From the NCBI GenBank assembly GCA_028699365.1, contig JAQVUQ010000028.1:1-13786 (forward strand): a DNA stretch of 13,786 nt, written 5' to 3'. Of the stretch, positions 6,581 to 13,786 are shown piece after piece. The position numbers and the translations under genes are program-made. The DNA is from a bacterium (GTDB lineage Bacteria > UBP13 > UBA5359). Each line of letters begins with the position of its first letter. The stretch's first letter is position 1. The notes below the pieces were generated by a model. That model worked only from the letters and a program-made list of their open reading frames with translations. It ran no database searches and was not told the origin of the DNA.

Positions 6581-6640
6581 CTTGTAAGGATGCTTTACAA
6601 GTTCGAATCCGGGAAACAGACAGGGTGTGTGTAAAGCATC
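6581..6640. repeat. overlapping inverted repeats, possible small hairpin insertion
   Basis: GATGCTTTACA (6589-6599) and TGTAAAGCATC (6630-6640) are perfect 11-base inverted repeats around a 30-base loop. A second dyad, CTTGTAA (6581-6587) with TTACAAG (6595-6601), shares bases with the left arm, so the two hairpins exclude each other. Removing 6589-6640 makes the relic's spacing (33 bases) agree with the intact gene (39 bases) and keeps frame, so the 52-base segment may be an insertion into the dead gene. Confidence 0.55.
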
Positions 6641-6703
6641 ATATGCAATGAATAGATGTGAGCTGTTTTATTCTGGCGCATAGCGTAAGGATTGGAAGGA
6701 CAC

Positions 6704-6763
6704 AGGTCAAGTCTCAGGTCAAGTCACAGTGCAAGTCACAAGGCAAGTGGCAGGGCAAGTTCG
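6704..6763 (+). repeat. five degenerate 12-base repeats (QV-rich linker of the relic)
   Basis: CAAGT recurs exactly every 12 bases at 6708, 6720, 6732, 6744 and 6756, within units resembling AGGTCAAGTCAC. Read in frame these encode QV repeats, so they are best explained as the repetitive linker of the ATPase relic. A present-day role as protein-binding repeats upstream of cas3 is possible but not needed. Confidence 0.8.
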
Positions 6764-6850
6764 GGAGCCTGCTTAAGATAAATGAAAAATATGTATAAAT
6801 CAGCATTGAACGTACAATGATGGTGTTATCGTTTTTTTAATTTCTTTATT

Positions 6851-6886
6851 ACAGTGACACTGTCTGTCAGTGGGAGGAGCTATAAT
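6851..6886 (+). promoter_or_regulatory. putative cas operon promoter with operator palindrome
   Basis: A perfect TATAAT lies at 6881-6886, giving a start near 6893 and a leader of about 49 bases before cas3. No good -35 box exists at the right distance (17 bases upstream is CACTGT). Exactly there lies ACAGTGACACTGT (6851-6863), a perfect 13-base palindrome, followed by a third half-site CAGTG (6868-6872). This looks like a regulator site overlapping a weak -35, as expected for an activated or repressed defence operon. The WYL protein is the nearest candidate regulator. Confidence 0.5.
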
Positions 6887-6911
6887 AGTCTTTAACAACG
6901 TTCGATAATAC

Positions 6912-6921
6912 AGATATATCT
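6912..6921. repeat. AGATATATCT palindrome in the cas3 leader
   Basis: A perfect 10-base palindrome ends 3 bases before the AAGGAGG ribosome site of cas3. It could be a small operator or a weak hairpin affecting translation. AT-rich palindromes of this size arise easily by chance. Confidence 0.3.
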
Positions 6922-6941
6922 CTAAGGAGGTGAATACTCGC

Positions 6942-9707
6942 ATGAATCTCCGATCTGTGGATACTTACATGCTTCTCTGGGGGAAGACGGACAAGAACAA
7001 CCAGGATCGTTATCATCCGCTTCTATTTCACATGCTGGATGTGGCAAACGTAACATCGGTATTATGGGATACATGTTTGTCAGCCTCAATTCGTAACCGA
7101 TTCTCGGGAACACTGAACCTCGACGATGCTTCCTGCCGTCGTTTTATATCCTTTCTGGCAGGTTTGCACGATATAGGGAAGGCATCGTCGGCATTTCAAG
7201 AAGGGTATAGGCCTATTAAACAGGGGTTATTGAGGAGAGGCTTCTCTTTTCCTGACGTGAAATGTCCCCATGGGCGTGCTACTACTCTTATTATCCAAGA
7301 ATGGCTCTCGGAAGAAGTAGGCTTCTCGCAAGATGCTGCTGATGCCATTGCAATAGCACTTGGCGGACATCATGGCCTTTTCCCTGGCATAGCTGACCTG
7401 AATTGGTGCAGATTATCGTCTCTTGGTCGTATATCAGGGAATCACAAATGGGACGAAGTAAGGCATGTTCTCCTGGCTTCCTACATGAAGCTCACATTAG
7501 GCCAATTGCCTACGACTATACCGCATGAAGCGTTGACACCGTCATTTCTTGCTCTCCTGGCAGCGTTTACATCTATTGCTGACTGGATTGCATCAGCGCA
7601 TTTTCCCTGTACTGCAATCGTTACTGGCGAAACGGTACGTCCTGATGTATCTCCAGCAGATTATCTTCGAATTGTTCGGGAGGATGCTGATAAAGCTGTG
7701 GCTGCCTTGCAATGGATTTTGCCCAGGGCATCTGGTGAATCCATATCCTTCTCCGAGTTGTTTGGGGTGGATTGGAGCCCTCGCCCTTTGCAGCAGGTAA
7801 CGGAAGGTATTGCCAACAGGCTGGAAGTTCCCGGTTTGGTTATCATAGAAGCTCCGATGGGTGAAGGTAAAACCGAGGCGGCAATTCATCTTGCAGAAGC
7901 ATGGATGCGCAAGCTTAAACAGCAAGGATGTTATTTCGCGCTTCCAACTATGGCTACCGCCAATTCCATTTTCACCCGTTTCCACAAAGATTACTTGTCC
8001 AAGACACATCCTGAGGTGGCAAGTGTGCTGCGCCTCATGCACGGGCAAGCGTCGGTGTCGGAAGAGTACAGACAGTTTTGCATAGAAGGCGTCTACGATT
8101 CTGATGAACGGAAGCCGCTCCGTTCGGTGGAAGCTGAAGATTGGTTTGCATACAAAAAGCGAGGGCTTCTGAGTCCATATGGTGTAGGCACTGTCGATCA
8201 AGCACTTCTTGCCGTATTACAAACTAAACATTGTTTCGTTCGTCTCTTCGGTTTAGCAGGAAAGACGATCATTATTGACGAAGTTCATGCCTTCGATTTC
8301 TATACGCGAGCGTTGCTCGTCCGTCTTCTCGAATGGTTCCATTCCGTCGGCTCATCTGTGGTCCTATTATCGGCAACACTGCCTAAAGCAACTAGGATGT
8401 CCCTGTTGAACTCTTGGGGTGAATCAGTGCCTGAAGAGAAGGAGCAGCCTTATCCGCGAGTCACAACCGTTCTTGGGGATACACGTCGCTCGGTACATGT
8501 GCCGGAATCGGAGAAGGCTAGAAGAGTCAACCTTGAGTGGGTTGACGAATCGGACGAAGAGTTATCGGCTAAACTGTGCTCTGCAGTTGCCGCTGGAGGA
8601 TGCGCTGTATATGTCTGCAATACTGTCGGGCAAGCACAGGGGTTCTACCAGACTCTGAATGAGCATGCTAAACAGCGAGGAATCCAGACATACCTACTAC
8701 ACGCAAGATATCCCTTCAGAGAACGGGAGATGAGAGAGGCTGATGCCGTAGCTAGGTTTGGAAAGCATGCTGGCGAAGAAAATAACCCACCTAGGCCCGA
8801 GCGGGCGATTATGGTAAGCACACAGATTATCGAACAGAGCCTTGACGTGGATTTTGATCTGATGGTAACAGATCTAGCGCCCGTTGATCTGCTTCTTCAA
8901 CGGTCCGGGCGTCTGATGAGACATCTTGGTCGTGGAATCCCGCGATACTCGTTTGATGAAAGGAAGCCCCTACTTTGGGTAAGACGCCCGAAGATGGACT
9001 CAGATGGACTACCCGACTTCGAGGCTGGCCGGACCATCTACTCCGACTGGATTTTGCTTCGCACGCTGCTGGTTCTCGGAGTAAGGGATAGAGTTGTCAG
9101 AGTGCCTGAGGACATTGAGGAACTTATCGAAACTGTGTACGAAGCATCCAGTGATCTCAATGTACCAAAGGTCTTTGAAGAACGGCTTGAAGCAGCCCAA
9201 GCGGATTTCCAAAAAAAACTGGATAAACTATGTTTTGAAGCGAAGAAGCGTCTTATCAAACAGCCTGGCTATGAGGGCGAACTAGCACGTATTTTCGGTG
9301 AGGCTCTGGAGGAGGATAATCCTGGGGTCCATATAGCGTTTCAGGCAAACACTAGGTGGTCCGAGCTCCCTTCTGTTACCGTCATCTGTCTACACTCATG
9401 CGGCGAAAAGGTATTTGGGGATGCTGACTGCAATTATCAAGTCGATCTATTAGTAGAGCCTGATGATACTACTCTTAGGGAGCTAATGAGAGCGACAATG
9501 AGCCTTTCGGGATATTCGATAACTAACTATTTCATGGAGAATACGAAGACACCTTTGGGTTGGAGGAATATTGGCATGCTCCGGCATGTGAAACTTGCGG
9601 AATTCATTGATGGTACACTTGAAGGCACAGATTTCACTCTGCGGCTCGATCCCGAGTTGGGCGGAGTGATTGAATACCACAGGAGAGCGGAGGAGGATGA
9701 GTATTGA
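6942..9707 (+). CDS. cas3: CRISPR-associated nuclease/helicase Cas3, type I-E
   Basis: A 921-residue HD-helicase fusion. It is recruited by Cascade to target DNA, nicks and unwinds the displaced strand using ATP, and degrades it. The N-terminal HD nuclease (about 20-225) shows H25, H76-D77 in 'GLHDIGK', H110, and H143/H144 in 'GGHHG', the metal ligands. The superfamily 2 helicase part has Walker A 'GEGKT' (307-311), 'DEVH' (446-449), 'SAT' (477-479), 'STQIIEQSLDVDFD' (626-639) and 'QRSGR' (653-657). All key motifs are intact. I chose ATG 6942 because AGGAGG (6925-6930) lies 11 bases upstream; the in-frame GTG at 6930 overlaps that ribosome site. The length is close to other type I-E Cas3 proteins. 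It is first in the operon and overlaps cas8e by 4 bases, so translation is coupled. Confidence 0.96.
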   Translation: MNLRSVDTYMLLWGKTDKNNQDRYHPLLFHMLDVANVTSVLWDTCLSASIRNRFSGTLNLDDASCRRFISFLAGLHDIGKASSAFQEGYRPIKQGLLRRGFSFPDVKCPHGRATTLIIQEWLSEEVGFSQDAADAIAIALGGHHGLFPGIADLNWCRLSSLGRISGNHKWDEVRHVLLASYMKLTLGQLPTTIPHEALTPSFLALLAAFTSIADWIASAHFPCTAIVTGETVRPDVSPADYLRIVREDADKAVAALQWILPRASGESISFSELFGVDWSPRPLQQVTEGIANRLEVPGLVIIEAPMGEGKTEAAIHLAEAWMRKLKQQGCYFALPTMATANSIFTRFHKDYLSKTHPEVASVLRLMHGQASVSEEYRQFCIEGVYDSDERKPLRSVEAEDWFAYKKRGLLSPYGVGTVDQALLAVLQTKHCFVRLFGLAGKTIIIDEVHAFDFYTRALLVRLLEWFHSVGSSVVLLSATLPKATRMSLLNSWGESVPEEKEQPYPRVTTVLGDTRRSVHVPESEKARRVNLEWVDESDEELSAKLCSAVAAGGCAVYVCNTVGQAQGFYQTLNEHAKQRGIQTYLLHARYPFREREMREADAVARFGKHAGEENNPPRPERAIMVSTQIIEQSLDVDFDLMVTDLAPVDLLLQRSGRLMRHLGRGIPRYSFDERKPLLWVRRPKMDSDGLPDFEAGRTIYSDWILLRTLLVLGVRDRVVRVPEDIEELIETVYEASSDLNVPKVFEERLEAAQADFQKKLDKLCFEAKKRLIKQPGYEGELARIFGEALEEDNPGVHIAFQANTRWSELPSVTVICLHSCGEKVFGDADCNYQVDLLVEPDDTTLRELMRATMSLSGYSITNYFMENTKTPLGWRNIGMLRHVKLAEFIDGTLEGTDFTLRLDPELGGVIEYHRRAEEDEY

Positions 9708-11329
9708 GCGGTTCATTTAATCTTATAGATAAGAAGTGGATACCCTGCGTTTTTCAAGATAAACGGGATGAACTTGGGCTTCAGGAAACGCTGACGCGAG
9801 CGGACGAGATCAGAGAAGTGCATGATGCATCACCTCTGGTGACAGTGTCGCTACATCGGCTACTCTTGGCGATCCTGCACAGGGTCTTTGGACCGGAGAA
9901 CCCCAGCAAATGGCGGAAACTGTGGGCTATCAGAAGCTTTGCTGGAGGTGAACTTGAGAGTTACTTTACGAAGTGGCGTTCCCATTTTGATCTATTTGAT
10001 GAGAAGTACCCATTCTACCAGGATTCGGCGCTTGGACGAAAACTAAACCATGATGAGAATCTGGCCGCAAAGTGGCGGAATCCGATCCCGAAGCTTTTCC
10101 ACGAACTGGCTTCCGGCAACAATCCCACGCTGTTCGACCACACGTCGAATAATTCAGAGAACGGTATATCGTTTGCCATTGCGGCACGAGGGCTTGTGGC
10201 ATTACAGTGCTATGCTCTTAGCGGCATAGCAAGTGGAGAAGGGGAGGATGGAAAGAGTCATCCCAATAATGCTCCATTGGCTAGGGGAATTACTCACCTT
10301 GTTCGTGGAGATACGCTTTTCCAGACTCTGATGCTGAACTTGGTGGTCTACAATCCTGCGGATGATGAACCCATTGTCTGCTTTGACCATGATGTTCCGG
10401 CCTGGGAACTGAAACCGGAGAAGCTCTGGGAATTACGGCAGCCGGTTGGATATCTGGACTATCTGACTTGGCAGAGCCGCCGCGTGTGGCTCTTCCGAGA
10501 TGAAGTCGGATTGCGGGTGACGGGAGTTGCCATCACCGAGGGGAATAATTTTGCAAAGGACTCAGACTTACGAGACCCGTTTATGGTCCACAAAAAAGAT
10601 ATAAAAGCAAAGAAAAACGAACCTGCTTGGTTAGCGCAAAAATTTCGTCCACAGCGTGCTATGTGGCGGGACATTACCATATTGCTGCAGAAGACCGGAG
10701 TTGAAAAGGCGCGCCCCAGAGTCATCGATCACATTGCTACCGTAATCAAGGAGGATATACGATTAGGACTGGACGCCTTCGGCCTGGCCAATTACGAGAA
10801 GGCTGGTAAAGTAAACTTCTGGAGGCATGAGCGGCTTCCATTGCCTGCCGAATACTTGGAAAATGGATTTGTGTTTGATGTGTTGCAAAGATGTCTGTAT
10901 GCAGCGGAAGATACGGGGGATGCAATCAAGTCCAGTCATAGAAGGTTAGCATGCTACTTGGAAATGGCAAATTTGTCGAACAAAGAAAAGGATGCTTTTC
11001 TTGAGAAAGTGGGGTGTGGGGAACGACTTACAAAGAAAGAGCAGACAAATCTCGAGAAAATAAATATGCGTGTTGCCACTTTTAATTCAGAGAGTGTTTT
11101 TTGGACCACATTAGAGGTTCCGTTTAAGAGCCTTCTTCTACGCCTGCCCGATGCTGTGGCAAATGCCACAGCGGAAGAAGTCGAAATTCCGATGTGGTCG
11201 GAGTTTGTACAGCAAACCGCGATCAATGCCCTAGATCGGACGATACTTGACTTGGGAATGTCGCCGAGAAATATACAAGCAGCTGTGAAAGCACGTGAAC
11301 AACTTCAGCGTAGGCTTGCAAAATCATAA
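9704..11329 (+). CDS. cas8e: Cascade large subunit Cas8e (Cse1/CasA)
   Basis: The large subunit of the type I-E Cascade complex, 541 residues. It recognises the PAM next to the target, helps open the DNA and recruits Cas3. The N-terminal 'FNLIDKKWIPC' is the family signature, followed by the predicted helical segments 'LVTVSLHRLLLAILHRVFG' and 'PNNAPLARGITHLVRGDTLFQTLMLNL', typical of Cse1. The C-terminal part ('FNSESVFWTTLE...') forms the helical bundle contacting Cse2. It starts with TTG at 9704, inside the TTGA overlap with the cas3 stop; GGAGGA at 9690-9695 sits 8 bases upstream. No ATG gives a better N-terminus. It is slightly longer than the E. coli protein. Cse1 proteins diverge strongly, so the PAM cannot be read from the sequence. 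Confidence 0.93.
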   Translation: MSGSFNLIDKKWIPCVFQDKRDELGLQETLTRADEIREVHDASPLVTVSLHRLLLAILHRVFGPENPSKWRKLWAIRSFAGGELESYFTKWRSHFDLFDEKYPFYQDSALGRKLNHDENLAAKWRNPIPKLFHELASGNNPTLFDHTSNNSENGISFAIAARGLVALQCYALSGIASGEGEDGKSHPNNAPLARGITHLVRGDTLFQTLMLNLVVYNPADDEPIVCFDHDVPAWELKPEKLWELRQPVGYLDYLTWQSRRVWLFRDEVGLRVTGVAITEGNNFAKDSDLRDPFMVHKKDIKAKKNEPAWLAQKFRPQRAMWRDITILLQKTGVEKARPRVIDHIATVIKEDIRLGLDAFGLANYEKAGKVNFWRHERLPLPAEYLENGFVFDVLQRCLYAAEDTGDAIKSSHRRLACYLEMANLSNKEKDAFLEKVGCGERLTKKEQTNLEKINMRVATFNSESVFWTTLEVPFKSLLLRLPDAVANATAEEVEIPMWSEFVQQTAINALDRTILDLGMSPRNIQAAVKAREQLQRRLAKS

Positions 11330-11349
11330 CCGAAAGGAGGAGATGACTA

Positions 11350-11970
11350 ATGACTAATAAGAGATCGCGTGACGGGAACTTTATAGAGTTTCTAGAGAGC
11401 CTTCGGGACAATAAGAACCGCATGGCGCTTGCCGTCCTTCGCCGTGGATTGGGCAGACCGCCGGGAACCGTGTTATCGATGTCTCCATATATCGAGACGT
11501 TCAGGCCAGAGCCTTGGCAGCGCGCGTGGTACTATCTGGTTGCGGCCCTCTTTGCGAGCTATCCTGGCCCCGAGCCAAGCAGAAAGCCTGATCCCCTATC
11601 GATGAAGGAACGGCAAAACATAGGGGTTACGATGGACGGGATCGTGCATGCCTATGTTCTGGAAGGTAAGGGTATGAATAAGGATGATGCCCGGAAGAGA
11701 GTTGAGCGTCGGTTCATGGCGCTGCTCAACTCGCACCCTGACGACCTGCCTCGGCATCTTATGCATGCCATATCACTTGCCAAATCCAAGGATGTTCCAG
11801 TGGACTACCGTAGACTTCTGAGGGATCTGCAGTACTGGACAAGTGAGAACAAATGGGTGCAACTGCAATGGGCAGCCAGCTTCTGGGGCGGCTCTGCGTT
11901 GCCGGAACCCAAAGACGTTTGTGATGAAGATGAAGAAATGGTAAAAGATTTAAAAGGAGATGATTCATAA
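11350..11970 (+). CDS. cse2: Cascade small subunit Cse2 (CasB)
   Basis: The small subunit of type I-E Cascade, 206 residues and mostly helical; two copies line the complex and hold the non-target strand. The opening 'NFIEFLESLRDNKNRMALAVLRRGLGRPPGTVLSM' matches the Cse2 start, with the LRRGL segment conserved. A later basic helical part ('KRVERRFMALLNSHPDDLPRHLMHAISLAKSKDVPVDYRRLLRDL') also fits. The ending 'DVCDEDEEMVKDLKGDDS' is an acidic tail of about 18 residues that may extend beyond the fold. ATG 11350 has AAGGAGGAGAT upstream. It follows cas8e after a 20-base gap, and its TAA overlaps the ATG of cas7e by one base. Confidence 0.92.
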   Translation: MTNKRSRDGNFIEFLESLRDNKNRMALAVLRRGLGRPPGTVLSMSPYIETFRPEPWQRAWYYLVAALFASYPGPEPSRKPDPLSMKERQNIGVTMDGIVHAYVLEGKGMNKDDARKRVERRFMALLNSHPDDLPRHLMHAISLAKSKDVPVDYRRLLRDLQYWTSENKWVQLQWAASFWGGSALPEPKDVCDEDEEMVKDLKGDDS

Positions 11971-13172
11971 TGTTTGTGGAATTGCACATAATTCAAAACT
12001 TTGCTCCATCATGTCTCAACAGAGACGAAAGTAACATCCCGAAGGATTGTACGTTTGGTAATGTTCGTCGGGCGCGCATATCCAGTCAATGCTTGAAAAG
12101 AGCGACGAGATGGCATCGGAAATTTGCAGAGACCGTTGGGCATGATCCCAGCCTGCTTACTAAGAAAGCTAAGAAGGAACTTATCCGGGGATTGGCAGAA
12201 CACCATTGTGATACCACTGCAGTTGATACTGCACTTGATCGATTCCTGGCAAACGTTTTACTTCCTATCTCTGCTGGACAGACTAACGTTCAGCTTTTTC
12301 TCGGTATAGATGAGTTAGAACTGATGACCAACCGACTGGTTGAGAAGTGGGATGCCTTGGTCGAACTTGCAGAATATCTTGCTCTTTCGCGCCCTGCGAA
12401 CGATAAGGCGAAACAGCAGGAGATAGACGCCCAGTCGTCAAAACTGATAAAGAAACTTACTGAGGGACTAAGGATACGCACGAGAGCCGCGGATGTGGCT
12501 CTGTTCGGACGCATGATTGCTGACAAGCCCGATCTTGAGAAAGATGCTGCCTGTCAGGTTTCCCATGCAATCTCTACACACAGGGTGGATATGAGCGATG
12601 ATTTCTACACGGCAGTGGATGACCTCAAGGTGCCTGGAGAAGAGCAAGGGGCCAGTATGATGGGGCACATTGATTTTAACAGCTCTTGTTATTATCGATT
12701 TGCTGTAATTGATACCGGCCAGCTTCTAACAAATGTGGCGGGTGACCCGAGGAACTTAACGAGTGAGGATCGAGATCTATGTAAGCGTGCCATAGAGGGA
12801 TTCATCAAGGCTTCGGTTGCTGCCATCCCCTCAGGCAAGCAGAATTCCTTTGCTGCCCTGAACGCTCCGAGTTTAGTATTTGTTGTGGTTCGTGAAAACG
12901 GTATGCCATGGGCAATGCATAATGCATTTGAACGACCCATCCGGGTGAACCCGAACACCTATGACTCGAGTGATGAGGAATCCCTCTCTAGTAAGTCTAT
13001 TGTGCGCCTAGACCAATATCATGGCAAACTGAAAGAGGTATATGGCAACAACGGAGAGGTGTTTGCAGAGGGATGCTATGTTGGCCTTGAGAGTCCAGAT
13101 CTGCGAAATATTAATCTCATCGATAGATTCGAAACTCTCATTTCAAATACAATGAAGGCGATCAAGTTATGA
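11970..13172 (+). CDS. cas7e: Cascade backbone subunit Cas7e (Cse4/CasC)
   Basis: The backbone protein of type I-E Cascade, 400 residues; six copies coat the crRNA spacer. The N-terminus 'VELHIIQNFAPSCLNRDESNIPKDCTFGNVRRARISSQCLKRATR' is diagnostic of this family. 'SMMGHIDFNSSCYYRFAVID' and 'GKQNSFAALNAPSLVFVVVRENG' are further conserved segments of the RRM-like core and thumb. It starts at ATG 11970, sharing one base with the cse2 stop, with AAAGGAGA about ten bases upstream, and overlaps cas5e by ATGA. The length is somewhat above the usual 350-370 residues because of an insertion-like lysine-rich helical section at about residues 140-190. Confidence 0.95.
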   Translation: MFVELHIIQNFAPSCLNRDESNIPKDCTFGNVRRARISSQCLKRATRWHRKFAETVGHDPSLLTKKAKKELIRGLAEHHCDTTAVDTALDRFLANVLLPISAGQTNVQLFLGIDELELMTNRLVEKWDALVELAEYLALSRPANDKAKQQEIDAQSSKLIKKLTEGLRIRTRAADVALFGRMIADKPDLEKDAACQVSHAISTHRVDMSDDFYTAVDDLKVPGEEQGASMMGHIDFNSSCYYRFAVIDTGQLLTNVAGDPRNLTSEDRDLCKRAIEGFIKASVAAIPSGKQNSFAALNAPSLVFVVVRENGMPWAMHNAFERPIRVNPNTYDSSDEESLSSKSIVRLDQYHGKLKEVYGNNGEVFAEGCYVGLESPDLRNINLIDRFETLISNTMKAIKL

Positions 13173-13786
13173 GCGTGTTGCTGATTCGTCTGGCGGGTCC
13201 GATGCAATCCTGGGACACCCAAAGCCGATTCACGGATCGACATTCGGGGAGAGAGCCGTCGAAAAGTGGAGTCATCGGCTTGCTGTGTGCAGCGATGGGC
13301 AAACCGAGAGAGGAAAAGTCTGGTGACGGATATCCTACGCTCGCGACGTTGGCTAATCTCAAGATGGGCGTTCGCATTGATAGAGAAGGCACGGTAGCAA
13401 AGGACTATCACACGGTAGGCTGTGGGTGGAGCCGTGAGATGGGGGTACGGTATGCCTATATGAAACTAAAGCCTGTCAAGGGCGGGAACCTTGGAGTAGC
13501 AACGGCAGATGGTAAGGCACGTGGTCCGGTGACATCTAATCGCTACTATCTTGCCGATGCGAATTTCCTGGTGGGCCTCGAAGGAGATATAGAACTGCTG
13601 CGTCATTTGGATAATGCCCTTGCTGCTCCCGTTTGGCCGCTTTTCCTGGGACGGAAGTCTTTCGTCCCAGGCTTGCCGGTATGGATTCCGCATTGCCTAT
13701 TGCCATCCGGTCGCCTCATTAAGAAACCATTAGAGGATGCTCTGCGGGGATTTCCCTGGTTCCCACGGCAGAAGGAGATACCTCAA
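13169..13786 (+). CDS. cas5e: Cascade subunit Cas5e (CasD), 3' end outside the window
   Basis: The first 206 codons of the subunit that caps the crRNA 5' handle in type I-E Cascade; the frame is open to the window edge. It begins 'MSVLLIRLAGPMQSWDTQSRFTDRHSGREPSKSGVIGLLCAAMG', with the family's 'L-RL-GPMQSWG' type start and 'PSKSGVIGLL' segment. Later 'YYLADANFLVGLEGD' and 'APVWPLFLGRKSFVPG' are also characteristic, the last being the glycine-rich C-terminal loop. ATG 13169 overlaps the cas7e TGA (ATGA), showing translational coupling. Usual lengths are about 220-250 residues, so perhaps 20-40 are missing. cas6e, cas1 and cas2 would be expected next. Confidence 0.94.
   Translation, partial: MSVLLIRLAGPMQSWDTQSRFTDRHSGREPSKSGVIGLLCAAMGKPREEKSGDGYPTLATLANLKMGVRIDREGTVAKDYHTVGCGWSREMGVRYAYMKLKPVKGGNLGVATADGKARGPVTSNRYYLADANFLVGLEGDIELLRHLDNALAAPVWPLFLGRKSFVPGLPVWIPHCLLPSGRLIKKPLEDALRGFPWFPRQKEIPQ

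Larger units (their letters stand above)
6540..6790 (+). pseudogene. relic of the 3' part of a second DUF4062/RecG-like ATPase gene
   Basis: No open frame survives, but pieces match the 502-residue neighbour in order. GCCGCAGAAGGTACG followed by GATAGAATGC (6540-6572) matches the DNA for 'AGSGTLDMIELC' (5008-5043). Bases 6650-6675 match 5075-5100 at about 20 of 26 positions and give 'DVSCFIL' against 'DVGCFIL'. After a one-base deletion near 6681, GCGTAAGGA (6682-6690) continues as 'RKDWKDTGQVSGQV...' where the neighbour has 'RRKDRNLTEQ'. From 6708 the frame encodes five QV units ending 'GQVREPA' and a stop at 6775-6777. As I recall, many proteins of this family carry such a GQVTGQV linker before the winged helix. 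In-frame stops and at least one frameshift show decay. The 3' limit is uncertain, and the match was made by eye. It implies a former second, diverged copy beside the intact gene. Confidence 0.6.

Noticed and set aside
6600-6616. GTTCGAATCC resembling the T loop of a tRNA or an integration site
   Set aside because: The five bases on each side do not pair as a T stem, and no acceptor or anticodon arm is present nearby. It lies in the loop of the 52-base inverted repeat.
6704-6763. 12-base repeats as a CRISPR array or replication iterons
   Set aside because: The units are too short and adjacent, without spacers, and they encode a QV-repeat linker in frame with the relic of the ATPase gene. No initiator gene is nearby.
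6800-6845. T-rich run after AACG...CGTT as an intrinsic terminator
   Set aside because: The stem is only about 4 pairs, too weak. The T run is better seen as AT-rich DNA upstream of the cas promoter.
6930-6941. GTG at 6930 as the cas3 start
   Set aside because: It overlaps the AAGGAGGTG ribosome site that correctly positions the ATG at 6942.
7593-8201. Minus-strand 202-residue open frame inside cas3
   Set aside because: It lies wholly within the HD/helicase junction of an intact cas3 and has no ribosome site or recognisable domain.

Overview
The window looks like a chromosomal segment from an anaerobic-type Firmicute (Clostridia/Peptococcaceae-like; low confidence). The reasons are strong GGAGG-type ribosome binding sites, sigma-A-like TTGACN/TATAAT promoters with 17-base spacers, and the gene families present. 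Lineage is inferred from style only; no marker gene is present.

Left part (1-3712), ordinary chromosome. It starts with the 3' end of a flavodoxin-family gene. Next come a response regulator whose output domain is an excisionase-type helix-turn-helix (419-1036) and a convergent soluble PAS histidine kinase (1044-2204, minus). The kinase gene is preceded, in the same direction, by a small coiled-coil-like protein of unknown function. A divergent nitroreductase (2937-3455) follows, then a small TM2-domain membrane protein (3482-3712, minus). A strong hairpin separates these last two convergent genes.

Middle part (about 3839-6941), accessory/defence-like. A 502-residue protein joins an N-terminal DUF4062 domain to a RecG-like GHKL ATPase module and a C-terminal winged helix. 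Its gene carries three exact copies of an 11-base repeat, just before the winged helix, that could switch the reading frame. A WYL-domain transcription regulator follows. Between it and the CRISPR genes lies a 438-base stretch without an intact gene. Most of that stretch reads as a decayed relic of the 3' end of a second DUF4062/ATPase gene, recognisable by the 'DVxCFIL..RKD' motif and the GQVxGQV linker typical of that family, with an apparent small inverted-repeat insertion. The stretch ends in the putative cas promoter.

Right part (6942-13786), a type I-E CRISPR-Cas operon read left to right: cas3, cas8e (cse1), cse2, cas7e and the first 206 codons of cas5e. The genes overlap or nearly abut, so they are probably translationally coupled. 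The Cascade genes encode the crRNA-guided DNA-binding complex, and Cas3 is the nuclease-helicase that destroys the bound DNA. cas6e, cas1, cas2 and the repeat array are not in the window; they would be expected to the right. The WYL protein just upstream is a candidate regulator of this operon, and a 13-base perfect palindrome lies at the -35 position of the putative cas promoter.
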